A DNA stretch of 64,000 nt from Azospirillum oryzae (GTDB lineage Bacteria > Pseudomonadota > Alphaproteobacteria > Azospirillales > Azospirillaceae). The notes beneath the pieces were generated by a model that saw nothing but the letters and a program-made list of their open reading frames with translations, was not told where the DNA came from and made no database searches. Below, piece by piece: positions 24,395-33,106 of the stretch. Every line of letters starts with the position of its first letter. The stretch's first letter is position 1. The position numbers and the translations under genes were made by a program. The DNA is taken from contig NZ_VTTM01000001.1 of the NCBI RefSeq assembly GCF_008364795.1, positions 124,001 through 188,000 on the forward strand, read 5' to 3'.

Positions 24395-26840
24395 CACCCG
24401 AATCCTTGCCCGACACTTCCCGCGCGGCGATGTCCCGCACGGGAAGATCCTTGACGACGGCGCCGCGGGCCAGCCGCAGCGCGTTGAGAATGACGATCAG
24501 CGACGACGACGACATGGCCAGCGCCGCCAGCAGCGGCGTCAGCAGCCCCCCCATCGCGAGCGGCACGGCGCACAGGTTATACACCAGGGCGATGCCGAAA
24601 TTCTGCTTCACCAGCCGGCCGGACCGGCGGGCAACCTCCACCGTCTCGACGATCGGGCGCAGCAGCCGGCCCTGGAACACCACGTCGGCGGCGGTCTGGC
24701 TGACGTCCACCGCGGTGGAGGGTGACATCGACACCGCGGCGGCAGCCAGTGCCGGGGCGTCGTTCAGCCCATCGCCGACCATCAGCACGGTGCGGCCCTG
24801 CGCCGCCAGTTCGGCCAGTGCCGCGGTCTTGTCGGCCGGAGTCTGCTCGGCCCGCCAGTCGGCGATGCCCAGCCGCTCCGCCACCGCCGCCACCGCGCCC
24901 TTGCGGTCGCCCGACAGCAGCTTCACCTCCAGCCCGCGCGCCTTCAGCGCCGTCACGACCGCGGCGGCATCGGGACGCGGGGCGTCGAGGAAGACGATCC
25001 GGCGCGGCTCCTCGCCCGGACGGGCCAGCCACAGCTCCGGACCGGCGGCGTCCTCGGCCTCCGGCGGCGCGCCGGTGAAGCGGCGGCTGCCCAGCCGCAC
25101 CTCGCCGTCCGCCGTCTGCAGGGACAGGCCGGCGCCGGCGATTTCGCGCACGCCCGCGGCCACCGGCACTTCCGGCGCGGCGGCGGCCAGTGCGCGGGCC
25201 AGCGGATGGCGGCTGGCCGCGGCGAGCGAGGCCGCCAGCGCCAGATCCTCCGCCGCCAGCCCGTCGAGTTGCGGCACCGGGCGCCCCTCGGTCAGGGTGC
25301 CGGTCTTGTCGAACACCACCGTGTCGATGGCGGCGAGCCGTTCCAGCGCGGTCGGGCTTTTCAGCAGGGTGCCCTGACGCATCAGCCGGCCGCTGGCGAT
25401 CACCTGCACCACCGGCACGGCCAGCGCCAGCGCGCAGGGGCAGGTGATGATCAGCACGGCGATGGCGTTCATCAGCGCGTCCTGCCACACCACCCCGCCC
25501 AGCAGCATCCAGGCGGCGAAGGTGGTCAGCGCGGTCAGATGCACGACGGGAGCGTAGAGGCGCGACACCCGGTCGGCGATGGCGACATATTTGGCGCGGC
25601 CCTGCTCCGCCACCTCCATCAGCCGGACGATCTCGGCCAGCAGCGTGCCCTCCCCCACCGCGGTGACGGTCAGGCGCAGGGGCGCGGTCAGGTTCAGGGT
25701 GCCGGCGAAGACCTGATCGCCCGGCCGCGCGGTGCCCGGCACCGTCTCGCCGGTGATGAGCGCGGTGTCGAGGTCGGACACGCCGTCGGACACCCGGCCG
25801 TCGACGGGGATGCGCTCGCCGGCCGCGACCAGGATCATGCTGCCGGGGCCGACCTGCTCCGGCGCCACCACGGCACTGGTCCCGTCCTCGTTCAGGATGG
25901 TGACGGCGTTGGCGCGCAGGCCCAGCAGCTGTTCCGCCGCCGACCGCGCCCGGCCGCGCGCCCGCTGGTCGAGATAGCGGCCGATCAGCAGGAAGAACAG
26001 CAGCATCACCGCGCCGTCGAAATAGGCGTGCTCGCCGCTGTGGATCGTCTCGAACAGGCTCATGCCGGTGGCGAGCAGGACACCGATGGTGATCGGTACG
26101 TCCATGTTGGTGCGGCCGTGGCGCAGGGCCGACAGCGCCGAGCGCGCGAAGGGACGCAGCGCATAGGCGATGGCCGGCATGCAGATCAGTGCGGAAACCC
26201 AATGCATCAGGTCGCGGGTGGCGGTGCCCATGCCCTGGCTGTGGCCGGCCCAGACCGACACCGACAGCAGCATGACGTTGCCCATGGCGAAGCCCGCCAC
26301 CGCCATGGCGCGCAGCAGTTCCTTCTCGCTTTTGGCCTGGGCGCCGCCCAGCCGCTCCGGGTCGAAGGGCACGGCGCGGTATCCCAACTGCGCCACGGTG
26401 CCGACCACCGCGTTGGCGTCGGTCTCCTTCGGATTCCAGCGCACCGTCAGCCGGCGCGTGGTCATGTTCATCCGGGCCTGACCGATGCCCGGCTGGCGGC
26501 TGAGCGCCGATTCGATCAGCCAGACGCAGGCCGCGCACTGCATGCCGTCGACCATCAGGTGCAGACTGCGGCTGCCGTCGGACTCCTCGCGCGCATGCGG
26601 CTCGTAATCGGCCGCCGGGGCATCGTCCGGGCGCAGCGGGCGGGCGGTGGGATCGACGCTGCGGCGCTCGTAATAGCGCTCCAGCCCCAGACCGCGGACG
26701 AGGTCGTAGGCGGCGGCGCAGCCGGTGCAGCAGAAGGGACCCGCACCATCGGCGGCGGTCGTGGCACTGGCGTTCGCGGCACCGGCACCAGCCTGTGCGC
26801 CCTCGCCCAGCTCTTGTCCGCAATGGAGGCAGACGGTCAT
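24315..26840 (-). CDS. ccoI: Copper-translocating P-type ATPase CcoI/FixI
   Basis: 841 aa, exports or loads copper for cbb3 oxidase assembly. N-terminal Cys-rich region (CLHCGQE, CCTGC), then a heavy-metal-associated domain (MQCAACVWLIES), eight membrane helices, the ion-binding CPC in ITCPCALAL, the phosphorylation site DKTGTLTEG and the hinge GDGLNDAPAL. The C-terminal 50 or so residues after the last helix are polar and overlap ccoS. It follows ccoH by 45 bp. The window shows no copper chaperone. Confidence 0.96.
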   Translation of the reverse strand: MTVCLHCGQELGEGAQAGAGAANASATTAADGAGPFCCTGCAAAYDLVRGLGLERYYERRSVDPTARPLRPDDAPAADYEPHAREESDGSRSLHLMVDGMQCAACVWLIESALSRQPGIGQARMNMTTRRLTVRWNPKETDANAVVGTVAQLGYRAVPFDPERLGGAQAKSEKELLRAMAVAGFAMGNVMLLSVSVWAGHSQGMGTATRDLMHWVSALICMPAIAYALRPFARSALSALRHGRTNMDVPITIGVLLATGMSLFETIHSGEHAYFDGAVMLLFFLLIGRYLDQRARGRARSAAEQLLGLRANAVTILNEDGTSAVVAPEQVGPGSMILVAAGERIPVDGRVSDGVSDLDTALITGETVPGTARPGDQVFAGTLNLTAPLRLTVTAVGEGTLLAEIVRLMEVAEQGRAKYVAIADRVSRLYAPVVHLTALTTFAAWMLLGGVVWQDALMNAIAVLIITCPCALALAVPVVQVIASGRLMRQGTLLKSPTALERLAAIDTVVFDKTGTLTEGRPVPQLDGLAAEDLALAASLAAASRHPLARALAAAAPEVPVAAGVREIAGAGLSLQTADGEVRLGSRRFTGAPPEAEDAAGPELWLARPGEEPRRIVFLDAPRPDAAAVVTALKARGLEVKLLSGDRKGAVAAVAERLGIADWRAEQTPADKTAALAELAAQGRTVLMVGDGLNDAPALAAAAVSMSPSTAVDVSQTAADVVFQGRLLRPIVETVEVARRSGRLVKQNFGIALVYNLCAVPLAMGGLLTPLLAALAMSSSSLIVILNALRLARGAVVKDLPVRDIAAREVSGKDSGDGRASLSDRDRAEPGRSGAGGLSVGA

Positions 26841-26885
26841 CTCATCGTCACCCTGACTGTCCCGGTCGCGGCGTCGTCGCCGCCG

Positions 26886-27416
26886 TCACTGCACCCAGAC
26901 GCGCTTCTGGTCCTGATAATCGCCGGTGGCGTGGGTGATGACGAAGCGCATGTCCCACTGGCCTTCCAAATCCAGCTCCACCGGGGCGCCATAGCGGCCC
27001 TCGCCCAGATAGGGCAGCGTCAGGGTCTTGTCGTGGCCTTCGGAGATCGGACGGATCATCGTCACGGTGACGGTGGCGTCCTTCAGGACCTGGCCCTGCT
27101 TGTCGCGGGCGGTGATGGCGATCACGGCCTTGCGCGGTTCGGTGCTGGTGAATTGGGGCTCGACCTGCCAGCCGCGCTCCGCCTGGGCACGGGCGCCGGC
27201 GAGGTCGTTGTTGTAGCCAAGACCCTTGATGAAGTGGTTCTCGGTCTCGATCCCGGTCCAGCTCGACACCGCGTAATGGACCATGACCCCGTTCACCGCC
27301 AGGACGACCATGAAGACGCCCACGAAGATCCAGGGGATGTACCATCCCGGCTGGCGCGGTGCTTTCACATGCTTCGGCGAGGCGGGGCGGTTTCCGGTGG
27401 TGGTGCTCATGCTCAT
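26886..27416 (-). CDS. ccoH: FixH/CcoH family protein
   Basis: 176 aa, an inner-membrane protein required for stable cbb3 oxidase assembly. One membrane helix at about residues 28-48 (IPWIFVGVFMVVLAVN), then a periplasmic beta-rich domain with the family's HYAVSSWTGIETENHFIKG and the final WDMRFVITHA. Alternative start Met3 at 27410. A candidate FNR-type site lies about 110 bp upstream (27525-27538), so ccoHIS may have its own promoter separate from ccoNOQP. The usual neighbour ccoG/fixG is not between this gene and ccoP. Confidence 0.93.
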   Translation of the reverse strand: MSMSTTTGNRPASPKHVKAPRQPGWYIPWIFVGVFMVVLAVNGVMVHYAVSSWTGIETENHFIKGLGYNNDLAGARAQAERGWQVEPQFTSTEPRKAVIAITARDKQGQVLKDATVTVTMIRPISEGHDKTLTLPYLGEGRYGAPVELDLEGQWDMRFVITHATGDYQDQKRVWVQ

Positions 27417-27524
27417 GGTCGGTGGCTGCCCTTCGACTGGTCGGCTGCTTTCGATCTGCGGCGCTTGATCGACGATGTGTGTGGCCGGTCGGAGGCACTA
27501 TGGCGACCGATTGCCGCAGGTACA

Positions 27525-27538
27525 TTGCGATGGATCAA
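27525..27538 (-). promoter_or_regulatory. Candidate FNR/FixK-like box upstream of ccoH
   Basis: TTGCG-ATGG-ATCAA. One half is perfect and the other keeps three of five bases of TTGAT-N4-ATCAA. The position about 110 bp before the ccoH start is plausible for a promoter element. It is weaker than the two other boxes in this window. Confidence 0.45.
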
Positions 27539-27586
27539 ATGACAGGAAGTTAACGAAGCGGCCGTCCGACCGCCAGTTGCGCATAA

Positions 27587-27625
27587 GAAAAAGGCGCCGG
27601 GGAGTGCCCCCCCCGACGCCTTTTC
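27587..27625 (-). terminator. Rho-independent terminator of ccoNOQP
   Basis: GGCGCCGGGG and CCCCGACGCC arms (one mismatch) with T-runs on both strands. It lies about 35 bp after the ccoP stop and separates ccoNOQP from ccoHIS. Confidence 0.9.
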
Positions 27626-27659
27626 GGTCAGTTCCGAACCAGTTCCCCAGTCGGACGGC

Positions 27660-28550
27660 TTACTTGCCGCCGCCCAGGTTGTGGACGTAGACCGCCAGCG
27701 ACTTGATCGTCGCGTCGTCCAGACGCTTGGACCAAGCCGGCATCACGCCGGCGCGGCCGTTGGTCACCGTCTCCATCAGCGTCGCCTTGTCGCCGCCGTA
27801 GAGCCAGTTGGCCTGCTTCAGCGGCGGGGCGCCGACGCCGTCGACGCCGGCGGCAACCGAACCCTGGGCTGCGTCGCCGTGGCAGGCGGCGCAGTTCTCG
27901 TCATAGACGGTCTTGCCCTTGGTGACCTTGCCCGCATCGGCAGGCTTGCCGTTCAGCGACAGAACATAGTCCGTCACCTGATCGATCTGGTCGCGGTTGA
28001 GGATGCCGTCCTTGCCGAAGGCCGTCATGCCGGTGCCCGGCGTGCCGCGGGTGTCGCCATCGTCAGACCGGATGCCGTGCTGGATGGTCTTGTAGATGTC
28101 GGCCGAGGCACCGCCCCACAGCCACACGTCGTCGGCCAGCGTCGGGAAGCCCTTGGCACCCTGGCCGCCGGCGCCGTGGCAGGCGGCGCAGTTCTCGTTG
28201 AAGTACGACCGGCCGCCGGCCATCGCGAAGCCCAGCAGGTCCTTGTCCTTCTGGATTTCGTCGACCGACTTGGCGGCGATGGCGGTCAGGTACTTGGCCT
28301 GGCCGGCCTTCGCTTCCGCCAGCTTGGTGTCCAGCTCCTCGCGCTGGGAATAGCCGAGGATGCCCTTCGTGTAGGTCTTGCCCAGCGGCCAGGCCGGGTA
28401 GAACACGTAGTAAATCATCGCCCAGGCGATGCAGACGTAGAAGAGATACAGCCACCACTTCGGCAGCGGATTGTTCAGCTCGCGCAGTCCATCCCACTCG
28501 TGGCCGGTGGTCTCGACGCCGGACAGCTCGTCCTTGTAATTCTGTGCCAT
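27660..28550 (-). CDS. ccoP: cbb3 cytochrome oxidase subunit III, diheme CcoP/FixP
   Basis: 296 aa, membrane-anchored diheme cytochrome c that feeds electrons to CcoN. The N-terminal cytoplasmic part contains DGLRELNNPLPKWW, one membrane helix follows at about 33-52, and the two heme c sites are both NCAACHG (roughly residues 119-125 and 219-225). The methionine ligands are in the TGMTAF and VMPAW segments. It starts 3 bp after the ccoQ stop on the minus strand and is the last gene of ccoNOQP. Confidence 0.97.
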   Translation of the reverse strand: MAQNYKDELSGVETTGHEWDGLRELNNPLPKWWLYLFYVCIAWAMIYYVFYPAWPLGKTYTKGILGYSQREELDTKLAEAKAGQAKYLTAIAAKSVDEIQKDKDLLGFAMAGGRSYFNENCAACHGAGGQGAKGFPTLADDVWLWGGASADIYKTIQHGIRSDDGDTRGTPGTGMTAFGKDGILNRDQIDQVTDYVLSLNGKPADAGKVTKGKTVYDENCAACHGDAAQGSVAAGVDGVGAPPLKQANWLYGGDKATLMETVTNGRAGVMPAWSKRLDDATIKSLAVYVHNLGGGK

Positions 28551-28553
28551 GGT

Positions 28554-28715
28554 CTAAAGCTCCTGACCATCATCCTTGAGCGGGATCTGGGCGGCGTCGT
28601 CGAAGGTGCGGCGGTTGCCGGGCCACATGGCGTAAACCAGGATGCCCGTCAGCAGCAGCATCAACCACACCGTCCAGAAGGACCGAAGCATCACCGTGAT
28701 CGAATCCAAGTCCAT
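28554..28715 (-). CDS. ccoQ: cbb3 oxidase subunit IV, CcoQ/FixQ
   Basis: A 53-residue small subunit read directly from the minus strand: ATG at 28715, TAG at 28554-28556. The sequence begins MDLDSITVMLRSFWTVW, has one membrane helix (WLMLLLTGILVYAMWP) and a short polar tail with PGNRRTFDDAAQIPL, exactly the FixQ layout. It lies between ccoO (15 bp away) and ccoP (3 bp away). It stabilises CcoP in the complex. Confidence 0.95.
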   Translation of the reverse strand: MDLDSITVMLRSFWTVWLMLLLTGILVYAMWPGNRRTFDDAAQIPLKDDGQEL

Positions 28716-28730
28716 GGATTCCTCCCCCGA

Positions 28731-29468
28731 TTACTGCTGCAGCTGCTTGGACTGGTACTTGGTGAAGTCCACCATGGTGCCCAGCACTTGCAGGTAAGCA
28801 ACCAGAGCGTCCATTTCGGTGACGGTCTTGCTGCCGGTGAAGTTCGCGACCACGGCCTTCGGGTAGCGCTTCGTCAGGCCGGCGGTGTCACCGTCCGGAT
28901 TCTTCTGCGCTTCCAGATCGGCCTTGGCGTTGGCGATCTGCTCGTCGGTGTAGGGCACCCCGACGATCTTCAGGGTCTTCAGGTGGTCGGCGATGTCGCC
29001 GTAGCTCAGCGGACGGTCCTTCATCCAGCCGTAGGTCGGCATGATCGACTCCGGCACGACCGCGCGCGGGTTCACCAGATGGGCGACCTGCCAGTCGTTG
29101 GAGTACTTGCCGCCGACGCGGGCCAGATCGGGACCGGTGCGCTTGGAGCCCCACTGGAACGGATGGTCGTACATCGACTCAGCCGCCAGCGAGTAGTGAC
29201 CATAGCGTTCGACCTCGTCACGGAACGGACGGATCTGCTGGCTGTGGCAGTTGTAGCAGCCTTCGCGGAAGTAGATGTTCTGCCCGGCCAGCTCGAGCGG
29301 GGAGTAGGGACGGACCCCCTCCACCTTCTCGATGGTCGATTCGATCGTGAAGAGCGGGACGATCTGAACCAGACCGCCGATCGACACGGTGATCAGCACG
29401 AGCACGATCAGCAGAAGGGTATTCCGCTCGATCAGGTCGTGGCTGAAGCCCTTTTTATCCTGAGCCAT
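28731..29468 (-). CDS. ccoO: cbb3 cytochrome oxidase subunit II, CcoO/FixO
   Basis: 245 aa, membrane-anchored monoheme cytochrome c. An N-terminal helix at about 18-40, then the heme c site [12 protein letters not shown] near residue 75 and the Met ligand in MPTYGW. Start at ATG 29468 (MAQDKK); the in-frame ATG 29477 has its AAGG directly abutting, so it is less likely. It lies 21 bp downstream of ccoN. The complex catalyses high-affinity oxygen reduction coupled to proton pumping, fit for microaerobic life. Confidence 0.97.
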   Translation of the reverse strand: MAQDKKGFSHDLIERNTLLLIVLVLITVSIGGLVQIVPLFTIESTIEKVEGVRPYSPLELAGQNIYFREGCYNCHSQQIRPFRDEVERYGHYSLAAESMYDHPFQWGSKRTGPDLARVGGKYSNDWQVAHLVNPRAVVPESIMPTYGWMKDRPLSYGDIADHLKTLKIVGVPYTDEQIANAKADLEAQKNPDGDTAGLTKRYPKAVVANFTGSKTVTEMDALVAYLQVLGTMVDFTKYQSKQLQQ

Positions 29469-29489
29469 TTCTCGCATCCTTCCCTAGCG

Positions 29490-30986
29490 TCAGGCCGCGC
29501 CGACCGTCGCCTTGTGCGGCGTGGTGACATAGGGCTTCTCGATGCGGACATCGCCCTTCGCCGTGCGCCACAGGTTGTAGACCATGATGAGAGCGCCGGT
29601 GACGAACAGGACGCCGCCCATCGCGCGGATCACGTAGAACGGGTGCATCGCCGCGACGGTCTCCACGAAGGAGTACTGCAGGAAGCCCAGGTTGTCGTAA
29701 GCGCGCCACATCAGGCCCTGCATGATGCCCGACACCCACATGGCGGTGATGTACAGCACGATGCCGATGGTGGCGGTCCAGAAGTGGTAGCTGACCAGAC
29801 GCAGGCTGTAGAGCTGCGAGCGCTTCCACAGCACCGGAACCAGATAATAGATCGCGCCGAAGGAGATGAAGGCGACCCAGCCGAGCGCGCCGGAGTGCAC
29901 GTGGCCGACGGTCCAGTCGGTGTAGTGCGACAGGGCGTTGACCGGCTTGACCGACATCAGCGGGCCTTCGAAGGTCGACATGCCGTAGAAGGCGACCGAC
30001 GTGACCAGGAAACGCAGGACCGGGTCGGTGCGCAGCTTATCCCAGGCACCCGACAGGGTCATGATGCCGTTGATCATGCCGCCCCAGGACGGCATCCACA
30101 GCATGATGGAGAAGGTCATGCCCAGCGTCTGCGCCCAGTCCGGCAGGGAGGTGTAGTGCAGGTGGTGCGGGCCGGCCCAGATGTAGAGGAAGATCAGGGT
30201 CCAGAAGTGGACGATCGACAGGCGGTAGGAATAGACCGGCCGCTCGGCGCGCTTGGGCACGAAATAGTACATGATGCCCAGGAAGCCGGCGGTCAGGAAG
30301 AAACCGACCGCGTTGTGGCCGTACCACCACTGCACCATCGCGCTCTGCACGCCCGACACGTAGGTGTAGGACTTCATGCCGAACAGCGACACCGGAACGT
30401 TGACGTTGTTGCCGATGTGCAGGATTGCGACGGTCAGGATGAACGCCATGAAGAACCAGTTCGCCACATAGATGTGCGACTCGCGCCGCGTCATCACGGT
30501 GCCGATGAACTGGACCGCATAGAGCACCCAGACGACCGTCAGGTACAGGTCGAGGATCCACTCCGGCTCGGCGTATTCCTTGCCCTGGGTGAAGCCCAGG
30601 ACATAGCTCAGCGCCGCGAGCACGATGAAGACGTTGTAGTTCCAGAAGATGAACTTCGCCAGCCCTTCGCCCCCGAAGAGATGCTGGCGGCAAGTCCGCT
30701 GGACCGAATAGAGCGAGGTGGCGAGCAGCACGTTGCCGCCGAACGCGAAGATCACGGCCGAGGTGTGGACCGGGCGCAGGCGCCCGAAGCTCGTCCACTC
30801 CAGCCCGAGATTAAGCGCCGGGAAGGCCAGCTGCAGAGCGATGAAGGTGCCGGCCAGGAAACCGACCACGCCCCAGAACACTGCAGCGATAACGAAGAGT
30901 CGGATGGCGTCCTCATGGTAACGCACGTCTTCCGACACCCGCTGGCTGCCCAGGGTGGCCCCTGAAGTCAGAGTCGCTGATGTCAT
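29490..30986 (-). CDS. ccoN: cbb3 cytochrome oxidase catalytic subunit I, CcoN/FixN
   Basis: 498 aa, twelve membrane helices, heme b and heme b3-copper centre. The copper-ligand region is [13 protein letters not shown], with the paired His further on in GPHHLHY and the low-spin heme His in [18 protein letters not shown] 30986 has GGGAGAG before it on the minus strand; the frame runs upstream to 31160 without coding character. The first gene of ccoNOQP. An FNR box lies at 31160-31173, about 175 bp before the start. Confidence 0.98.
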   Translation of the reverse strand: MTSATLTSGATLGSQRVSEDVRYHEDAIRLFVIAAVFWGVVGFLAGTFIALQLAFPALNLGLEWTSFGRLRPVHTSAVIFAFGGNVLLATSLYSVQRTCRQHLFGGEGLAKFIFWNYNVFIVLAALSYVLGFTQGKEYAEPEWILDLYLTVVWVLYAVQFIGTVMTRRESHIYVANWFFMAFILTVAILHIGNNVNVPVSLFGMKSYTYVSGVQSAMVQWWYGHNAVGFFLTAGFLGIMYYFVPKRAERPVYSYRLSIVHFWTLIFLYIWAGPHHLHYTSLPDWAQTLGMTFSIMLWMPSWGGMINGIMTLSGAWDKLRTDPVLRFLVTSVAFYGMSTFEGPLMSVKPVNALSHYTDWTVGHVHSGALGWVAFISFGAIYYLVPVLWKRSQLYSLRLVSYHFWTATIGIVLYITAMWVSGIMQGLMWRAYDNLGFLQYSFVETVAAMHPFYVIRAMGGVLFVTGALIMVYNLWRTAKGDVRIEKPYVTTPHKATVGAA

Positions 30987-31159
30987 AAATCTCTCCCGTT
31001 TGCCCCGGGCGGCCGTGGGGCCGCGCCTTCTGGGTTGCACCACCACTGGGTACGTACTGTTAAGGAGCGGGACAGGTTGCACTCGGAAATGCCGAGAGGG
31101 ACGCCGGGCGCGCCTGTCTCCAATGGACGCCACTATGTGTATGGGGGGGTTCAGCAACA

Positions 31160-31173
31160 TTGATCTACGTCAA
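31160..31173. promoter_or_regulatory. FNR/FixK box between ccoN and 31232-31798
   Basis: TTGAT-CTAC-GTCAA, nine of ten positions of TTGAT-N4-ATCAA. It lies 174 bp upstream of ccoN on one side and 58 bp upstream of the plus-strand gene on the other. The encoded regulator at 23346-24083 carries the matching recognition helix, so oxygen-limited induction of the oxidase operon is likely. Confidence 0.88.
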
Positions 31174-31231
31174 CGACCCTTGCGGCCAGGGCCTGCCATC
31201 GTTCAGTGTCCTTGCAATCGGCCGGACTGAA

Positions 31232-31798
31232 ATGGACGACAGTTTCATCGCCAAACCCCTTGGTCGGCGCCAAATCGACCAGGCCTATCCGCTGGTCTGC
31301 GCCATCGCACCGGGCCTGGGGGTCGACCAATGGCGCGCATTTGCCGCAGCGCTGCTCGACAGCGCAACCGTGGGCAGCAGCCCCAAGGGCGGGGGAGGCG
31401 CCGGGACGGACGGCCTGCCCGCGGCCAGGGGCATCATGACCGTGCAGAACGCCCAAGGGTACATGCACGGCCTGTTCTCCTACGCGGTGGAGGCGCAGCT
31501 GCTCCATGGCCGGACGCTGTGCGTCGACAACTTCGTCGTGCTCGACCTGTTCGACGTCGCCGGCCCCGCCGAGACTCTGCTGCAGGCGATGGAGGGGCTG
31601 GCGCGGCGGCTCGGCTGCGCCGCCATCCACACCACCCTGCCGGAGCGCTACATGCAGCGGGACTCCCGCCGCAACCCGATCCCCGACTGCTTCCGCACCG
31701 AAGGCCACCGGCAGGAGACGGTTCGTTTCTGCAAGGATCTGGTCGTGGTCAACGACAACGCCCCCGACCTGCCGGGCGGCACCCTGCGCGCCGAGTAG
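31232..31798 (+). CDS. Unknown protein, GNAT-like, divergent from ccoNOQP
   Basis: 188 aa, soluble, no signal or membrane segment. The layout (MDDSFIAKPLGRRQIDQAYPLV, a central RGIMTVQNAQGYMHGLF strand pair, CVDNFVVLDLFD, and AMEGLARRLGCAAIHTTLP) is reminiscent of the acetyltransferase fold. The acetyl-CoA loop is poor, so I do not call an activity. ATG 31232 is chosen; the frame continues upstream to 31160 but overlaps the FNR box. It shares that box with ccoN and could therefore be induced at low oxygen. It ends 68 bp before rlmI. Confidence 0.7.
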   Translation: MDDSFIAKPLGRRQIDQAYPLVCAIAPGLGVDQWRAFAAALLDSATVGSSPKGGGGAGTDGLPAARGIMTVQNAQGYMHGLFSYAVEAQLLHGRTLCVDNFVVLDLFDVAGPAETLLQAMEGLARRLGCAAIHTTLPERYMQRDSRRNPIPDCFRTEGHRQETVRFCKDLVVVNDNAPDLPGGTLRAE

Positions 31799-31866
31799 GT
31801 GGGCCCGAGTAGATGGACGGGGCAGGCAGCCATTGCGCGCCGGCGATTTGCCGCTAGGATGCGGCC

Positions 31867-33078
31867 ATGAGCGACACCGGCACCAAACCCGTCAAGAAAT
31901 ACCCGCCCATCCATTTGCAGGCCGGCCGCCAGCGGCGCGTCATGCATGGACATCCCTGGGTCTATTCCAACGAAGTCCAGATGGACAGCATCGCCAAGGC
32001 GGTGCCGCCCGGCAGCCCGGTGCGGCTTCTGGACCCCGGCGGGACGCCGCTGGGCATCTACACCTTCAATCCGCACACGCTGATCGCCGCCCGGTTGCTG
32101 TCGAACGACCCGGCGACCGTGGTGGACCACGCCTTCATCGCCGGCCGGCTGCGCCGCGCGGTGGAATTGCGCGACCGGCTGTTCTCCCGCCCCTTCTACC
32201 GCGTCGTCCACGCCGAGGCCGACGGTCTGCCCGGCCTGATCGTCGACCGTTTCGACGATGTGGTGACGGTCCAGGCCAACTCCGTCTTCATGGACAGCCG
32301 GATCGACGACATCCTGGCCGCCATCGACGAGGTGATGGCGCCGCGCGCGGTCATCCTGCGCAACGACGGCAGCCAGCGCGCGCTGGAAGGGCTGACGGAG
32401 GAGACCCGGCTGGCCAAGGGCGAGATCGACGGCTCGATCCGCCTTGAAGAGAACGGCGTGACCTTCTTCGCCAACCCGCTGGACGGGCAGAAGACCGGCT
32501 GGTTCTACGACCAGCGCGACAACCGCGCCTTCATCGCCTCGCTGGCCAAGGGCGGCCGGGCCATCGACTTCTACAGCTACAACGGCGGTTTCGGCATCCA
32601 GTGCGCGGTGGCCGGCGCCACCCATGTGGTCGCGGTCGACCGCTCCGCCCTGGCCCTGGAGAACGCCACCCGCGCCGCCGAGGCGAACGGCGTCGCCAAC
32701 CGCTTCGAGGCACGCAAGGCCGATGCCTTCCAGGAGATGGAACGGCTGATCGAGGCCGGCGAGACCTTCCAGGTGGTGGTGGCCGATCCGCCGGCTTTCG
32801 TGAAGTCGAAGAAGGATCTGGCGGTCGGCTGCCGCGCCTATCGCAAGATGGCGCGCCTGGCCGCGAAGATCACGGCGCCGGGCGGCTTTCTGCTCTGCGG
32901 GTCGTGCAGCCACAATGTCGATCCGCCGACCTTCGCCGAACAGGTCGCCCGCGGCCTGCACGACGCCGGCCGCACCGGCCGCATCCTGCGCAGCGCCGGC
33001 GCCGGCCCCGACCACCCGGTTCACCCGCACCTGCCGGAGTCGGCCTATCTGAAGGCGATCGTCCTGCAGCTGGATTGA
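31867..33078 (+). CDS. rlmI: 23S rRNA (cytosine-C5)-methyltransferase, RlmI-like
   Basis: 403 aa, SAM-dependent methyltransferase with an N-terminal PUA domain (about 15-90: VMHGHPWVYSNEV), a linker domain and a Rossmann catalytic domain from about residue 200. Key features are GQKTGWFYDQRDNR, DFYSYNGGFG (SAM loop), the NPPY-like ADPPAFVKSKKDL near residue 305 and the Cys-containing CGSCSHNV. E. coli RlmI methylates C1962 of 23S rRNA. It converges with the RlmD-like gene, giving a pair of rRNA-modification genes tail to tail. Confidence 0.92.
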   Translation: MSDTGTKPVKKYPPIHLQAGRQRRVMHGHPWVYSNEVQMDSIAKAVPPGSPVRLLDPGGTPLGIYTFNPHTLIAARLLSNDPATVVDHAFIAGRLRRAVELRDRLFSRPFYRVVHAEADGLPGLIVDRFDDVVTVQANSVFMDSRIDDILAAIDEVMAPRAVILRNDGSQRALEGLTEETRLAKGEIDGSIRLEENGVTFFANPLDGQKTGWFYDQRDNRAFIASLAKGGRAIDFYSYNGGFGIQCAVAGATHVVAVDRSALALENATRAAEANGVANRFEARKADAFQEMERLIEAGETFQVVVADPPAFVKSKKDLAVGCRAYRKMARLAAKITAPGGFLLCGSCSHNVDPPTFAEQVARGLHDAGRTGRILRSAGAGPDHPVHPHLPESAYLKAIVLQLD

Positions 33079-33087
33079 TGCGAAGGG

Positions 33088-33106
33088 GGAGGCTGCGGCA
33101 GCCTCC
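33088..33106. terminator. Hairpin between convergent rlmI and rlmD-like genes
   Basis: GGAGGCTG (33088-33095), CGG, CAGCCTCC (33099-33106), perfect 8-bp stem. There is no T-run on either side. It sits between the two stop codons and may slow both polymerases. Confidence 0.45.

Noticed and set aside
24577-26823. 748-codon minus-strand frame inside ccoI
   Set aside because: Alternative frame of ccoI, dominated by Arg and Gly. The real ccoI motifs (DKTGTLTEG, CPC) are in the other frame.
27681-30965. 1094-codon plus-strand frame opposite ccoNOP
   Set aside because: Antisense shadow of the oxidase genes, lacking motifs. The heme-binding motifs on the minus strand are unmistakable.
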